DNA of 64,000 bases, from assembly GCF_963665245.1 (NCBI RefSeq), contig NZ_OY762267.1, positions 744,001-808,000 on the forward strand, written 5' to 3'. The stretch comes from an uncultured Paludibaculum sp. Lineage in GTDB: Bacteria; Acidobacteriota; Terriglobia; Bryobacterales; Bryobacteraceae. Numbering within the stretch: position 1 is the stretch's first letter; every line of letters begins with the position of its first letter. Below the pieces are notes generated by a model. That model did no database searches and was not told where the DNA came from. It worked only from the letters and a program-made list of their open reading frames with translations. Shown here in pieces: positions 43,800 through 53,158 of the stretch. Position numbers and translations under genes: made by a program.

Positions 43800-45269
43800 T
43801 CAACGGTTCCCTTCCTCAAGGATGGCTACTGCGATTTTATCAATGATCGACCGGATCTCCGCACTCGAAGCGGTGTAGTTGTTCGCGATGATCGAAAACG
43901 CCAGCCGCTTGCCGTCATCTTCCCCCGCATAGCCCGAGAGTGCCGCCACGTGACTGATCGACCCGGTCTTCGCCCGGATAGCCGTCACACGATCGAAACC
44001 CCGGAAGCGGCTGCTGAGCGTTCCATCCTCTCCGGCGATAGGCAGCAGGTCGCGAAAGTCCTCGCGCCACGGGCTGTTGTGCATGTAGCGCAGGACGGTC
44101 GTGAACGTAGTAGGTGAGGCCAGCGTCCGCCGCGACAGGCCCGAGCCGTCGGCCAGCGCGAAGTCCTTGCGATCCAGACCCAGGCCCATCAGGAACTCAG
44201 TCATCTCCTCGTGCGCCGCGTCGGCCGTGCCTTCCTTCTTCTTAACGAACCCAACTTCGCGCAGGACAATTTCCGCATCCAGGTTCTGGCTCACTTTATT
44301 GACGATCTTTAAGATTTCAATCAGCGGAGGCGAAACCCGCTTCGCCAACTCGAACCCAACCGCGGCCTGATAGGGCTGGCCCGGCAGACGATGTGCCGCC
44401 CGGACCGATCCGCGGATCGTCACACCCCGCGCCCGCAGCAATTCGGCCAGCGCCTGAGCGGCAAAAGTGGCCGGGTCGTCGATGGCGATCAACTGGGTGG
44501 CGGCTCCCCCGTTCGGCGCGGCGGTTCCTCCTATTAGGAGGACGTGCGAGTTCGGCTGTCGGTCGACGGTGATGTTCCGTGGCGCGCCGGCCTGGGTCTT
44601 CAGAGTGTTGTGGATGGTGTAGTACTCCACGGACGGAGTGAGCGTGATCTCCGCCGTTTCCCCCGGTTTCCTGCCCGGACGGATTCTGAGATCCAGGGCG
44701 TTGTCGTTGATGGTCAGGGCGCTCACGGGCGCGCCATATTCCCAGATAGTGTCGTCCATGGTCCAGCCATCGGGATAGGGAAGCCACGGCCAGCGGGTGT
44801 CGTCTCCGATGATGTCGCCGTCGATTGCCCGGACCCCGGCCTGGACGATCTTGTCCGCAAGTTCGGCTAGCGGCTTGAGGGGGTCTCCCTCAATCCTGCC
44901 TTTCTTGTATGGAATATCGCGGGCAGACATGGTCGGGTCGCCGCCGCCCACCAGTCGCAAATCACCGGTGATTCGGCCGGTGGAGTCCGGTGGATTCGCG
45001 GCGAGAATGCGCGTTTCGAACCGGTAGTCGGGACCGAGCCGGGCGATCGACAGAACAGTCGACAGCAGCTTGGTGTTCGACGCCGGGGTCATCGGGATCC
45101 CCGCATTCCTGGCGTACACCGAGTTGCCACTGGCAAGATCGACCACATGGATGCCCCAGACCGCGCGTTGGGCCGCCGGTTCGGCCAGGAGTTGGCTCAC
45201 CTTTTCGTCAAGACTCTGCGCGTTACCTGCGGCAAGGAACAGTACAGCAAAACAAATCGTCCGAAGCAT
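43800..45269 (-). CDS. dacB: D-Ala-D-Ala carboxypeptidase/endopeptidase (PBP4-type)
   Basis: Exported S13-family penicillin-binding protein of 489 residues that trims or opens cross-links in peptidoglycan. A signal peptide (CFAVLFLAAGNAQS) precedes the SxxK nucleophile at Ser64-Lys67 (PASNTKLL). The second motif is SQN in NKVSQNLDAE and the third is KTG in IRAKTGSIS. The insert between SxxK and SxN is long, which fits PBP4. It is convergent with the zinc-ribbon gene's neighbour lexA cluster direction and shares its operon with an FmdB protein. Confidence 0.94.
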   Translation of the reverse strand: MLRTICFAVLFLAAGNAQSLDEKVSQLLAEPAAQRAVWGIHVVDLASGNSVYARNAGIPMTPASNTKLLSTVLSIARLGPDYRFETRILAANPPDSTGRITGDLRLVGGGDPTMSARDIPYKKGRIEGDPLKPLAELADKIVQAGVRAIDGDIIGDDTRWPWLPYPDGWTMDDTIWEYGAPVSALTINDNALDLRIRPGRKPGETAEITLTPSVEYYTIHNTLKTQAGAPRNITVDRQPNSHVLLIGGTAAPNGGAATQLIAIDDPATFAAQALAELLRARGVTIRGSVRAAHRLPGQPYQAAVGFELAKRVSPPLIEILKIVNKVSQNLDAEIVLREVGFVKKKEGTADAAHEEMTEFLMGLGLDRKDFALADGSGLSRRTLASPTTFTTVLRYMHNSPWREDFRDLLPIAGEDGTLSSRFRGFDRVTAIRAKTGSISHVAALSGYAGEDDGKRLAFSIIANNYTASSAEIRSIIDKIAVAILEEGNR

Positions 45270-45293
45270 GACTTCTCAGTTTATCCTGAGGTC

Positions 45294-45944
45294 GTGAAGT
45301 ATCTTCTGATGGGTTTGTTGCCGGCATTGATGTGGGCTGGCACGGAACCTCGGGCCGCGGCCAAGGACTACCCGGTGCACATCTCAGCAGGCCGGGCTGA
45401 AATTGGGGCGGAATATCTCTCCCGTACGATTAACGACGCAAACTCCTCCTATTACACAGGGGTCTATCTGGTGATTGAGGTCGCCATCTATCCGGACAAA
45501 GGCGTAACCTTACCGGTGGCGGCGAGCGATTTTCAACTACGAGTCAACGGCAGGAAGACTCCGCTGTTGGCGCAAACGCCGGGCATGGTGGCGGTGGCCA
45601 TCCGCAATCCGGACTGGGAGGGCCGGCGGACCGGAGTGGTGGCCGGAGGCGGTTTGGGGAATGCCGACATCATCATCGGGGGACGCACGCCGACAGCGCG
45701 ATTTCCCGGTGATACGCGAGATACCAGGCGGCCGCAACCGGTGCCGCCCCCGGACGGAAACCAGCAAAGGGCACAGCAGGACGGTGGCGAAGCGGCCATC
45801 CGGTTGGCGCTGCAGGAGTTACGCGCCGAAGGCGCGGTGAGCGGATTGATCTATTTTGCCCACAAATCCAAACTAAACGACATCCGTCGTTTAGAGCTCA
45901 TCTACGAAGGACCGGCTGGACGACAAGTGTTGGTTTTACGCTAA
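45294..45944 (+). CDS. Hypothetical secreted protein
   Basis: A 216-residue exported protein from GTG 45294 (GAGG in front), with signal peptide LLMGLLPALMWAGT. The mature part has a beta-rich first half (VYLVIEVAIYPDKGVTLPVA, FQLRVNGRKTPLLAQTPG) resembling a small immunoglobulin-like or DUF4352-type domain, then a Gly/Pro/Arg-rich linker and a C-terminal helix-strand unit. It diverges from dacB and shares its 24-base upstream gap. No named family is assigned. Confidence 0.6.
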   Translation: MKYLLMGLLPALMWAGTEPRAAAKDYPVHISAGRAEIGAEYLSRTINDANSSYYTGVYLVIEVAIYPDKGVTLPVAASDFQLRVNGRKTPLLAQTPGMVAVAIRNPDWEGRRTGVVAGGGLGNADIIIGGRTPTARFPGDTRDTRRPQPVPPPDGNQQRAQQDGGEAAIRLALQELRAEGAVSGLIYFAHKSKLNDIRRLELIYEGPAGRQVLVLR

Positions 45945-45980
45945 CCGCTGGCTTTCCATCATTTGTGTCATGCTGACGGC

Positions 45981-47393
45981 ATGAAGTTGACGTTCTGGGG
46001 AGCGGCACGCACCGTGACCGGCTCCATGCATCACCTCGCCGTGAACGGCCGTCGCTATCTGCTGGACTGCGGGCTGTATCAGGGCCATAGAAAAGAAGCG
46101 CAGGAGCGAAACAAGCACTTCCCGTTTTCGCCGTCTTCGATTGAGGCCGTGCTGGTTTCGCACGCGCACATCGACCACACGGGAAATCTCCCCTCTTTAG
46201 TCAAGGGTGGATTCTCGGGCCCGATCTACGCGACGCCGGCTACGGTGGACCTGAGCAAGTCGATGCTGGCCGATTCGGCGCACATCCAGGAGAAAGACGC
46301 GCTCTTCGTCGCCAAGCGGCTGTCGCGCCGGCGCAAGATTGGCCAGGCCGACGACCTCGAGGTGATTGAGCCGCTCTACTCCGTGGAGGATGCCCAGAAG
46401 ACGCTGGAGATGTTCACGGAGGTCAAGGAGCACGAGGTGAAAGAGGTTTCACCCGGGCTCGCCTATACGGCCTATGATGCGGGCCACATGCTCGGCTCCA
46501 CCGCAATCGCGATGGACTTGCAGGAGAATGAGCGTAAAGTCCGTCTGGCGTTCTCGGGCGATGTGGGACGACCCAATCTGCCCATCATTCGGGACCCGGA
46601 CACGATGCCGCCGGTGGACTACTTGATCATGGAGTCCACTTACGGGGACCGGCTGCACAAGGACATGGGCTCGGCCAAGGACAAGCTGGCGGACGCGATC
46701 AACCGGGTGAGCGCACGGGGCGGCAAGATCATTGCTCCGGCCTTCGCGGTGGGGCGCACGCAGCAACTGGTGCTGCTCATTCACGAGTTAGTGCTGGAAC
46801 ACCGAATCCCAGGCATCCCGATCTTCGTGGATAGTCCACTGGCGGTGAACGTCACCGAGGCCTTCCGGAAACACACCGAACTGTTCGACGCCGAAACACA
46901 GAACTTCGTGGACAACGGGCACGACCCGTTCGGATTCAATCTGCTGCATTACGTCCGGGAAGTCTCGGAGTCGAAGGCGTTGAACGACCTGCGCGGACCG
47001 TGCCTAATTCTGTCGGCTTCGGGCATGGCCGAAGCGGGGCGCATTCTGCACCATCTGCGCAACAATATTGAAGATCCACGCAACATGGTGCTGATCACGG
47101 GCTTCCAGGCGGAGAATACGCTAGGCCGCAAGATTGTCGACAAGATGCCCGAGGTGCCGATTTTCGGCGAACCGGTGCGGCTGCGAGCCGAGGTGGTGAA
47201 GCTGAACGAACTGTCAGGTCATGCTGACCAGAACGAGCTGCTGACCTGGATGAAGCCGATGGTGAAGACACTGAAAAAGGTCTTCCTGGTGCATGGTGAG
47301 CCGCAGCAGTCGGAAGCTCTGGCGAAGATGATCCGGACGCTGTACGATCTGCCGGTGGAAGTCCCGACACGCGGCCAGGTGTTCGACCTGTAA
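45981..47393 (+). CDS. MBL-fold, beta-CASP ribonuclease-like protein
   Basis: A 470-residue metallo-beta-lactamase protein with a beta-CASP insert, the layout of RNase J/CPSF-like RNA-processing nucleases. Metal-binding SHAHIDHTG and MLGSTAIA/HM regions, a late LNELSGHADQNELL and the closing FLVHGEPQQSE motif are clear. beta-CASP signatures include ESTYGDRLH and FAVGRTQQLV. ATG 45981 was chosen over an in-frame ATG at 45963 since the fold begins there. It is cytoplasmic and probably processes or degrades RNA. Confidence 0.93.
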   Translation: MKLTFWGAARTVTGSMHHLAVNGRRYLLDCGLYQGHRKEAQERNKHFPFSPSSIEAVLVSHAHIDHTGNLPSLVKGGFSGPIYATPATVDLSKSMLADSAHIQEKDALFVAKRLSRRRKIGQADDLEVIEPLYSVEDAQKTLEMFTEVKEHEVKEVSPGLAYTAYDAGHMLGSTAIAMDLQENERKVRLAFSGDVGRPNLPIIRDPDTMPPVDYLIMESTYGDRLHKDMGSAKDKLADAINRVSARGGKIIAPAFAVGRTQQLVLLIHELVLEHRIPGIPIFVDSPLAVNVTEAFRKHTELFDAETQNFVDNGHDPFGFNLLHYVREVSESKALNDLRGPCLILSASGMAEAGRILHHLRNNIEDPRNMVLITGFQAENTLGRKIVDKMPEVPIFGEPVRLRAEVVKLNELSGHADQNELLTWMKPMVKTLKKVFLVHGEPQQSEALAKMIRTLYDLPVEVPTRGQVFDL

Positions 47394-47396
47394 GGC

Positions 47397-49127
47397 TTAC
47401 CTGCGCGTATATACGGTCCGGCCCTCGATCATTACCTGAGTGGGTTCGATTTGGCGAATTTCGTCGATCGGGCACTTCAGGTAATCGTGGTCGATGACAA
47501 CGAGGTCGGCCAACTTCCCGGCTTCGAGCGAGCCTCGCGACTTCTCGGCGAAGTGGCGATAGGCGGCCCAGATGGTGTACATGCGGAGTGCCTCTTCGCG
47601 GGTGACACGCTGTTCCGGATGGACCACTTCGCCCAGAATGTTGCGGCGTGTCACGGCGTTCCACATACCCTGGAAGGGGTTGTAGGGGTTCACGGCGGAG
47701 TTCTTGTCGTGACCGATCATGTGATCGCTGCCGCCGGCGACGATGATGCCCGCGTCAATGTAGGAGCGCAGCGGGAAGAAGTACTTCATCGCCTCGGCAC
47801 TCATGGTCTTTTGGAGACCCGGCGAATCGAAATAGAGCCAGGCGGGCTGTACGTCCGCTAGGAGTCCCAAACGCTTCATCTCGGCGATGGCGTGGGGATT
47901 CTGGAAGCTGGCATGGATGAGGTGAGAGCGGGTGGGCGCCACGCTCCGCTCCTTGTCGAGTTGGGCGAGCGCCCCGATGAAATTATCGATGGCTCCGCCG
48001 CCCTGGCAGTGGGCGGAAAGCGTCCAGCCTTTGTCGCGCGCCGTGCGGAAGATCTCAAGGAGCTTCTCCGCGGACTCGAAGAGCTGGCCGCGATCGTCGG
48101 CATTCGTCATGCCGTAGAGCTGTGCCCCAAACTCACCGTAGGGATGGCGCTGATAGGCAGTGCCGATGGTCATGCCCCCGTCGACGTTGACTTTGAATGC
48201 ACCGAAACGAAGCCAATCGTCGCCGTCGTTGGTTTTGTAAGGCAGCGCCTGGATGGCCGCGCGTAGATCGTCCAGCGGGCGGCCGGCATCGTAGCGGGCG
48301 GTCAGTGTAACCCGCAACGGCAGCCGGTGGGCGGCTTTCAGGTCGCGATAGATTCCGATCTCCTCGGCATAGACCGCACCATCTCCGATGGAGGTGAGCC
48401 CGGCCTCGACGTAGCGGCGCAGCATCTCCTCCAACGCGCGGCGTTTCTCGTCAAGAGTGAAGCCGGCATCTTCCTTGAGGCCCTTGAGCAGGTGTTGCGC
48501 ATTCCGGATGATGCCGTTGGGCTCGCCGTTGCGGTCGTGGACGATCTCCCCTCTGGGCGGATTTGGCGTGTCCCGAGTGATGCCGCTGACCTTGAGCCCG
48601 AGAGAATTGACCACCACGACATAGCTGGCGTCGAACATCACAGGGTGATCTTTCGTTTCGTCGAGCAACTCGCGGGTGGGCATGCGCAGTTCGCGCAGAC
48701 GGGTGGGGAACGTGCGCGGCACGATGATCCACTGCCCCTTGGGCGTCCTGGCGGCCTGCGCGCGGATGTACTGGCGGATGGCGTCGTAGGAGTCGAAGAC
48801 GGGAAGCTTTCCACGGAATTCGCTAAGGCCAGCGCCGAGGGGGTGGACATGGCTGTCGAAGAGTCCGGGCAGGACGGTGGCTCCGTGAAGATCCGTGACG
48901 ACGGTTTTCGGACCGCGTTCGGCAGCGAGGACTGCCGTATCGGAGCCCACCATGGCGATGCGCCCACCGGTGATGGCCACGGCGGATTGAACGGAGAACT
49001 TCGCATCGACGGTGAGGATTTTGCCGTTGTGGAGAATGAGGTCGGCGTTGGCGGTCCAAGCCGAAGGAGCCATTGCGGCGCACAGCAGCAACGCTGGGAG
49101 GAAGAGTCGATTCGCCGGGGGGTTCAT
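47397..49127 (-). CDS. Exported YtcJ-type amidohydrolase
   Basis: A 576-residue metal-dependent hydrolase of the YtcJ / amidohydrolase-3 type. A signal peptide (LFLPALLLCAAMAPSAWT) precedes LHNGKILTVDA and the metal-binding FDSHVHPLGAG. The TIM barrel shows GDGAVYAEE, SAHCQGGGAIDN, SHLIHASFQNPHA and GGSDHMIGHD, and ends with GSLEAGKLADLVVIDHD. The ATG at 49127 places the signal peptide correctly. Reaction open; it lies beside an oxidoreductase gene in the same direction. Confidence 0.9.
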   Translation of the reverse strand: MNPPANRLFLPALLLCAAMAPSAWTANADLILHNGKILTVDAKFSVQSAVAITGGRIAMVGSDTAVLAAERGPKTVVTDLHGATVLPGLFDSHVHPLGAGLSEFRGKLPVFDSYDAIRQYIRAQAARTPKGQWIIVPRTFPTRLRELRMPTRELLDETKDHPVMFDASYVVVVNSLGLKVSGITRDTPNPPRGEIVHDRNGEPNGIIRNAQHLLKGLKEDAGFTLDEKRRALEEMLRRYVEAGLTSIGDGAVYAEEIGIYRDLKAAHRLPLRVTLTARYDAGRPLDDLRAAIQALPYKTNDGDDWLRFGAFKVNVDGGMTIGTAYQRHPYGEFGAQLYGMTNADDRGQLFESAEKLLEIFRTARDKGWTLSAHCQGGGAIDNFIGALAQLDKERSVAPTRSHLIHASFQNPHAIAEMKRLGLLADVQPAWLYFDSPGLQKTMSAEAMKYFFPLRSYIDAGIIVAGGSDHMIGHDKNSAVNPYNPFQGMWNAVTRRNILGEVVHPEQRVTREEALRMYTIWAAYRHFAEKSRGSLEAGKLADLVVIDHDYLKCPIDEIRQIEPTQVMIEGRTVYTRR

Positions 49128-49150
49128 TGGATGGTCGGGCCTTGTAGGGA

Positions 49151-50449
49151 TCAGATGGGATCGGGCAGAGTCCACGGTGCCCGGTAGGGGCGCGTGCGCA
49201 GGGCCGTGGCCTGCGGGTCCGCTTTGAATGCGCCGGCGGGGTCGAGGTTCAATTCGCGGCCGACGCGGTAGCTGATATTGGCGAGATGGCACAGGTTGGC
49301 CGACATGGCTCCGATGGCGATGTCGGCGTTGAGATCCGAGGCCTTGCGGCTGCGCACGGCGGCCAGGAAGTTGCCCATGTGGGCGGCGTTCATGGTGTCG
49401 TTTTCGGGCGGACGAACCTCTTTCACGAGCTGGCGCTTTTCACCCTTGAAGACGCGGTAGCCGTCATCGAGAACCAGAAAGCCTTCGCTGCCGTAGAAGA
49501 TGTTGCCGACGGTGTTCGCGCCCTCGTGCATTCCGCCTTCGCCAGGTGTGATGAGGCCACGCACTTCGAACATGATCTGCGCCTGGCTGTAGCCGAGGGT
49601 GGCGAACTGCATATTAGGCGTCTCCTGGTCGTCGTCGTACAGGAACTTACCCCCAGTGGAGACGGCGTACGCGGGCCAGGAGTCGAGGCCGGCGCCCCAA
49701 CGGGCGATATCCATCTGGTGGACGCCCTGGTTGCCGATGTCGCCGTTGCCTGTGTCCCAGAACCAGTGCCAATTGTAGTGGAAGCGATTCTCGTTGAAGG
49801 CCCGCATTGGCGCTGGTCCGAGGAACTCGTCCCAGTTGAGACCCGGGGGCACGGGGCCGTCGGGCTTGCGACCGATGGAGCGGCGGCGCTTGAAACAGAG
49901 TCCCTTCGCCAGGTGAATCTGCCCAATGCCGCCGGAGCGGAGGAACTCCATGGCTCCGCGGATGGTGGCATCGCTGCGACTCTGCGTGCCCACCTGAACC
50001 ATGCGGTTGTACTTCCGCGCGGCCTGAACCATGCAGACCGCCTCATGGATGTTGTGGCTGGCCGGCTTTTCGACGTAGACGTCCTTGCCGGCACGGCAAG
50101 CCCAGATGGTCTGCAGTGCGTGCCAGTGGTTGGGCGTGGCGAGGGAGACCGCGTCGATCTCTTTCTCTGCGAGTAACTCGCGCAGATCCGCGTAGGTCTT
50201 GGGCTCGGAGCCGGTGAGCCGCTTGACGAGCGCCACGCCGCGCTCGCGAGCGGCTTGGTCGACGTCGCAGAGGGCGGCGATGCGGACACCGGGCAGCGCG
50301 GCGTAGGACTCCATGTGATCGGTGCCCCGCCCGCCGAGGCCGGCGATGGCGAGGTTGACGCGATCGTTCGAACCCAGCACGCGTCCGGAGGTGGCGACGG
50401 CCGCGACCGTGGACAGTTTCAAAAAATGCCTTCGGGCGATTGGGTTCAT
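49151..50449 (-). CDS. Exported Gfo/Idh/MocA-family oxidoreductase
   Basis: A 432-residue NAD(P)-dependent sugar or polyol dehydrogenase-like protein. A twin-arginine signal (ARRHFLKLSTVAAVATSG) leads to the Rossmann motif AIAGLGGRGTDH; VYVEKPASHN carries the family Lys, and GNQGVHQMDIARWG the substrate-site His. Exported Gfo/Idh/MocA proteins of this size are typical of acidobacteria and planctomycetes. The amidohydrolase gene follows 23 bases downstream in the same direction, so they are likely a catabolic pair. Substrate unknown. Confidence 0.92.
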   Translation of the reverse strand: MNPIARRHFLKLSTVAAVATSGRVLGSNDRVNLAIAGLGGRGTDHMESYAALPGVRIAALCDVDQAARERGVALVKRLTGSEPKTYADLRELLAEKEIDAVSLATPNHWHALQTIWACRAGKDVYVEKPASHNIHEAVCMVQAARKYNRMVQVGTQSRSDATIRGAMEFLRSGGIGQIHLAKGLCFKRRRSIGRKPDGPVPPGLNWDEFLGPAPMRAFNENRFHYNWHWFWDTGNGDIGNQGVHQMDIARWGAGLDSWPAYAVSTGGKFLYDDDQETPNMQFATLGYSQAQIMFEVRGLITPGEGGMHEGANTVGNIFYGSEGFLVLDDGYRVFKGEKRQLVKEVRPPENDTMNAAHMGNFLAAVRSRKASDLNADIAIGAMSANLCHLANISYRVGRELNLDPAGAFKADPQATALRTRPYRAPWTLPDPI

Positions 50450-50923
50450 GATTTCACTCCGGCAGACCAGTAGTACCTATCGTAGAGCTTCGCGATGCCG
50501 GCGGCGCGGCGCCACGGACGTCGTGCCGTTGACGGTCTCATTCCGATTCTGCCCGGAAGCATGATGGAAGAGCACCATCAAGAGAAGGCGCACTGGGCTT
50601 CCGCGGGTGTGGATGGATTTTCAGAGGGAAGGAAAGCTGACAATTTGGTACCGGCCGTTCCACGGACCAGTGTATAAAGTTGTAGGGGCAGTTTGAGGGT
50701 AGGGGTTGCCGGTTCAGGGGTAACGGGAGTAGCAAGGTGTCAGAGGGGGTTTCCTTTTCATTGAAAAAAAAGGAGATCGCAGAGAAAAACTAGCAGCCGC
50801 GCAGGAGAGCACGGCGATTAGGGCACACGTGCTCCGAGTTGAGTACCAGGAGTTCCAACTCCAAACGAGTGGCCATGTTGGCCTTTATTTTCAGTGCTTT
50901 GTGGCATCTAATGGGAGGTAAAT
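50450..50923. other. Long intergenic region without a recognised gene
   Basis: 474 bases between the divergent oxidoreductase and DUF5658 genes. It has no convincing reading frame or RNA gene. Features seen are a run of A bases (50763-50771) after TTTTCATT, and GAGTTG ... CAACTC facing one another near 50836-50862 shortly before the DUF5658 start. It should contain that gene's promoter. Confidence 0.4.
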
Positions 50924-51271
50924 ATGGCATCCGCCACACAACAACTCTCGATGACCAGGCCTGTACCGAACGCCACCGGGCAGTTGCTGCAGTTCACCTA
51001 CCTGCAGGGACTGGACACCCTGACCACGCTGGCATTCCTGCTGGCTGGAGCAAAGGAAGCCAATCCGTTGGTCCGAACGATGATGGCGCTGTTCGGAAAC
51101 CCATTGCTGGGTTTGGTTGCGGTGAAACTGGGTGCCATGCTGCTTGGAGTCTACTGCTGGAACCTTGGCAAGGTCGCGGTTCTTCGACGAGCGAATCTGT
51201 TCTTCGCGGTACTTGTGGCCTGGAATCTGGTCTGCCTTCTCCTTGCGCTGGGAGTTCGATGGAACCCGTAG
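50924..51271 (+). CDS. DUF5658 membrane protein
   Basis: A 115-residue protein with about three membrane helices (LTYLQGLD-type start FTYLQGLDTLTTLAFLLAG, LGLVAVKLGAMLLGVYCW, LFFAVLVAWNLVCLLLAL). The EANPLVRTMM loop between helices is characteristic of DUF5658. The GGAGGTAA ribosome-binding site before ATG 50924 is strong. An Flp pilin gene on the other strand faces it; this pairing occurs in other acidobacteria. Function not known, possibly pilin-related. Confidence 0.83.
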   Translation: MASATQQLSMTRPVPNATGQLLQFTYLQGLDTLTTLAFLLAGAKEANPLVRTMMALFGNPLLGLVAVKLGAMLLGVYCWNLGKVAVLRRANLFFAVLVAWNLVCLLLALGVRWNP

Positions 51272-51289
51272 GCGCCCAAAGAAACGGGC

Positions 51290-51520
51290 TCACCCGTTGG
51301 CGTACGTTTTCATGTAGTAGTGAATCTTGTTGAAGATTCCGGAAATCGGACCGGTGACCTGATATGGAACGATTGCGGCCACGGCGACCGCGACGAAACC
51401 GGCTAATAGCGCATATTCAATCAGATCTTGACCCTTGCACCCACGCACCGAGGCGGGGTGCAACAGCTCCATCGCAACCTGCGAAGCCCAACGAACGCCG
51501 CATTTAACTAAACGCCGCAT
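51290..51520 (-). CDS. Flp-family type IVb pilin
   Basis: A 76-residue prepilin. The hydrophobic core GQDLIEYALLAGFVAVAVAAIVP is preceded by a short basic leader, with processing expected after the Gly before QDLIEYA, and Glu at about position 5 of the mature end. GGGAGGA precedes ATG 51520. It converges on a DUF5658 gene. No tad/cpa assembly genes are in the window, so the apparatus must be elsewhere. Confidence 0.87.
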   Translation of the reverse strand: MRRLVKCGVRWASQVAMELLHPASVRGCKGQDLIEYALLAGFVAVAVAAIVPYQVTGPISGIFNKIHYYMKTYANG

Positions 51521-51747
51521 GGTAGTCCTCCCATGTCTCCTGTACTAGATCCATAGTGTCTGAGGGTCACATTCACGACAACCCAACAAACTCCGTAGAA
51601 CGTACTCATTTGTTTCTTAGAACTCTTCAGGTCCGCTTGTACGGGGGTAAGGCGATCTACGCGGCATGAGTGTCTCGCCAGTATGCTGGGTCGCGTGGCG
51701 GAGTGAAAGGTACCGAAGGCCCATCGACTATACTGAGGAGTCTAGCC

Positions 51748-53154
51748 GTGCTTCTCAGTATCCTCATCCCTGTCTACAATGAACGAACCGTTGTCGAACG
51801 CAGTCTACAGCAGGTTATGGATGCGCCTTTACCGACAGGGGTGGACCGGGAACTAGTGATTGTGGACGATTGTTCCACGGATGGAACATGGTCGATTCTG
51901 GAAGTGCTGGCTGCCGAACATTCCTCGATACGGCTGTTCCGGCATGCGATCAATCAGGGCAAGGGCGCGGCCGTCCGGACCGCCATCTCCAAGGCTCAGG
52001 GCGACTTCTGCCTGATCCAGGACGCCGATCTGGAGTACGATCCCAACGAGTATCCGGCATTACTGAAACCGCTGCTGGCGGGCCATGCGGACGCGGTTTT
52101 CGGTTCGCGCTACATGTCTGGCGAGGCGCGCCGGGTGCTGCCCTACTGGCACACGAAGATCAACCAGTTTCTGACCTGGACCTCCAACGTCTTTTCGAAC
52201 ATCCATGTCACAGACATGGAGACGTGCTACAAAGTCTTCCGCACGGATCTGTTGAAGTCGATCCCGATCCGGTCGAACCGCTTCGGCTTCGAGCCGGAAA
52301 TCACGATGAAGTGCGCGAAGCGGCAGTTGCGGATCTACGAGGTCCCCATCTCCTACCATGGCCGGACGTACGAAGAGGGCAAGAAGATCGGCTGGAAGGA
52401 CGGACTGCAGGCCCTTGGCGTCATCCTGAAGTACTGGTTGATCGATGATCTGTACGCGGAGACGAGGCGCCGGGGCGCGTTGATCAATCTCACGCGCACG
52501 CCAGGCTACATCAATTGGATTTCGTCGCTGCTAAGGCCCCACCTCGGCGATACCATTCTGGAGATCGGAGCCGGATTCGGCACTTTTTCCGGCCGTCTGA
52601 TGGGCCGGCGGCTGCGTTACGTGGCCGCCGAATCGGATCCCCTGCATCTGCACGCCCTGAGAAACCGGTTTCTGCGCACACCCAACGTGAACGTGGTGGA
52701 GTTGGATCCGACCGTGCAAGCGGCGTTCGAGCCCTTTGAGGCGGGGTTTGACTCCGCGATCGCCATCAACGTGCTGGAGGGCCTGCCGCAACCGGAGACC
52801 GCTTTGGCCGGACTGCGCCACGCACTGAAGCCTGGAGGGTTGCTGCTGCTGCTGGCGCCGCAAGGGCCCGGCATCTTTGGCACGGTGGATCAGGCGATGG
52901 GGCAACTGAGGAGATTCGACCAGCGGGCATTGGAAGCACAGCTGAAGTCGGCGGGCTTCACGGTGGAGCGGGTGGTGCAAATTAACAAATCCGGCAAACC
53001 GGCCTGGTGGCTGGCCAGCAAGGTATTCAAGCGTACTTCGCTGTCGAAATTCCCCCTGAAGATTTTCGACAAGAACCTCTGGCTGTGGCGACCCCTGGAT
53101 CGGGTGTTGCCGTGGCACGGGTTGTCGATGTTGATTGTCGCCAGAAAGAGCTAG
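51748..53154 (+). CDS. GT2 glycosyltransferase fused to a SAM methyltransferase
   Basis: A 468-residue two-domain protein. Residues 1-240 are a GT-A family 2 transferase: LSILIPVYNERTVV, VIVDDCSTDGT and DADLEYDPNE are the nucleotide-sugar and metal sites; the FGFEPEIT and GRTYEEGKKI segments are typical of dolichyl-phosphate-mannose-type synthases. Residues about 255-468 are a class I methyltransferase (ILEIGAGFGTFS, FDSAIAINVLEGL). GTG 51748 has GAGGAG seven bases upstream. It leads a four-gene glycan cluster and probably makes a lipid-linked or modified sugar. Confidence 0.88.
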   Translation: MLLSILIPVYNERTVVERSLQQVMDAPLPTGVDRELVIVDDCSTDGTWSILEVLAAEHSSIRLFRHAINQGKGAAVRTAISKAQGDFCLIQDADLEYDPNEYPALLKPLLAGHADAVFGSRYMSGEARRVLPYWHTKINQFLTWTSNVFSNIHVTDMETCYKVFRTDLLKSIPIRSNRFGFEPEITMKCAKRQLRIYEVPISYHGRTYEEGKKIGWKDGLQALGVILKYWLIDDLYAETRRRGALINLTRTPGYINWISSLLRPHLGDTILEIGAGFGTFSGRLMGRRLRYVAAESDPLHLHALRNRFLRTPNVNVVELDPTVQAAFEPFEAGFDSAIAINVLEGLPQPETALAGLRHALKPGGLLLLLAPQGPGIFGTVDQAMGQLRRFDQRALEAQLKSAGFTVERVVQINKSGKPAWWLASKVFKRTSLSKFPLKIFDKNLWLWRPLDRVLPWHGLSMLIVARKS

Positions 53155-53158
53155 CACC

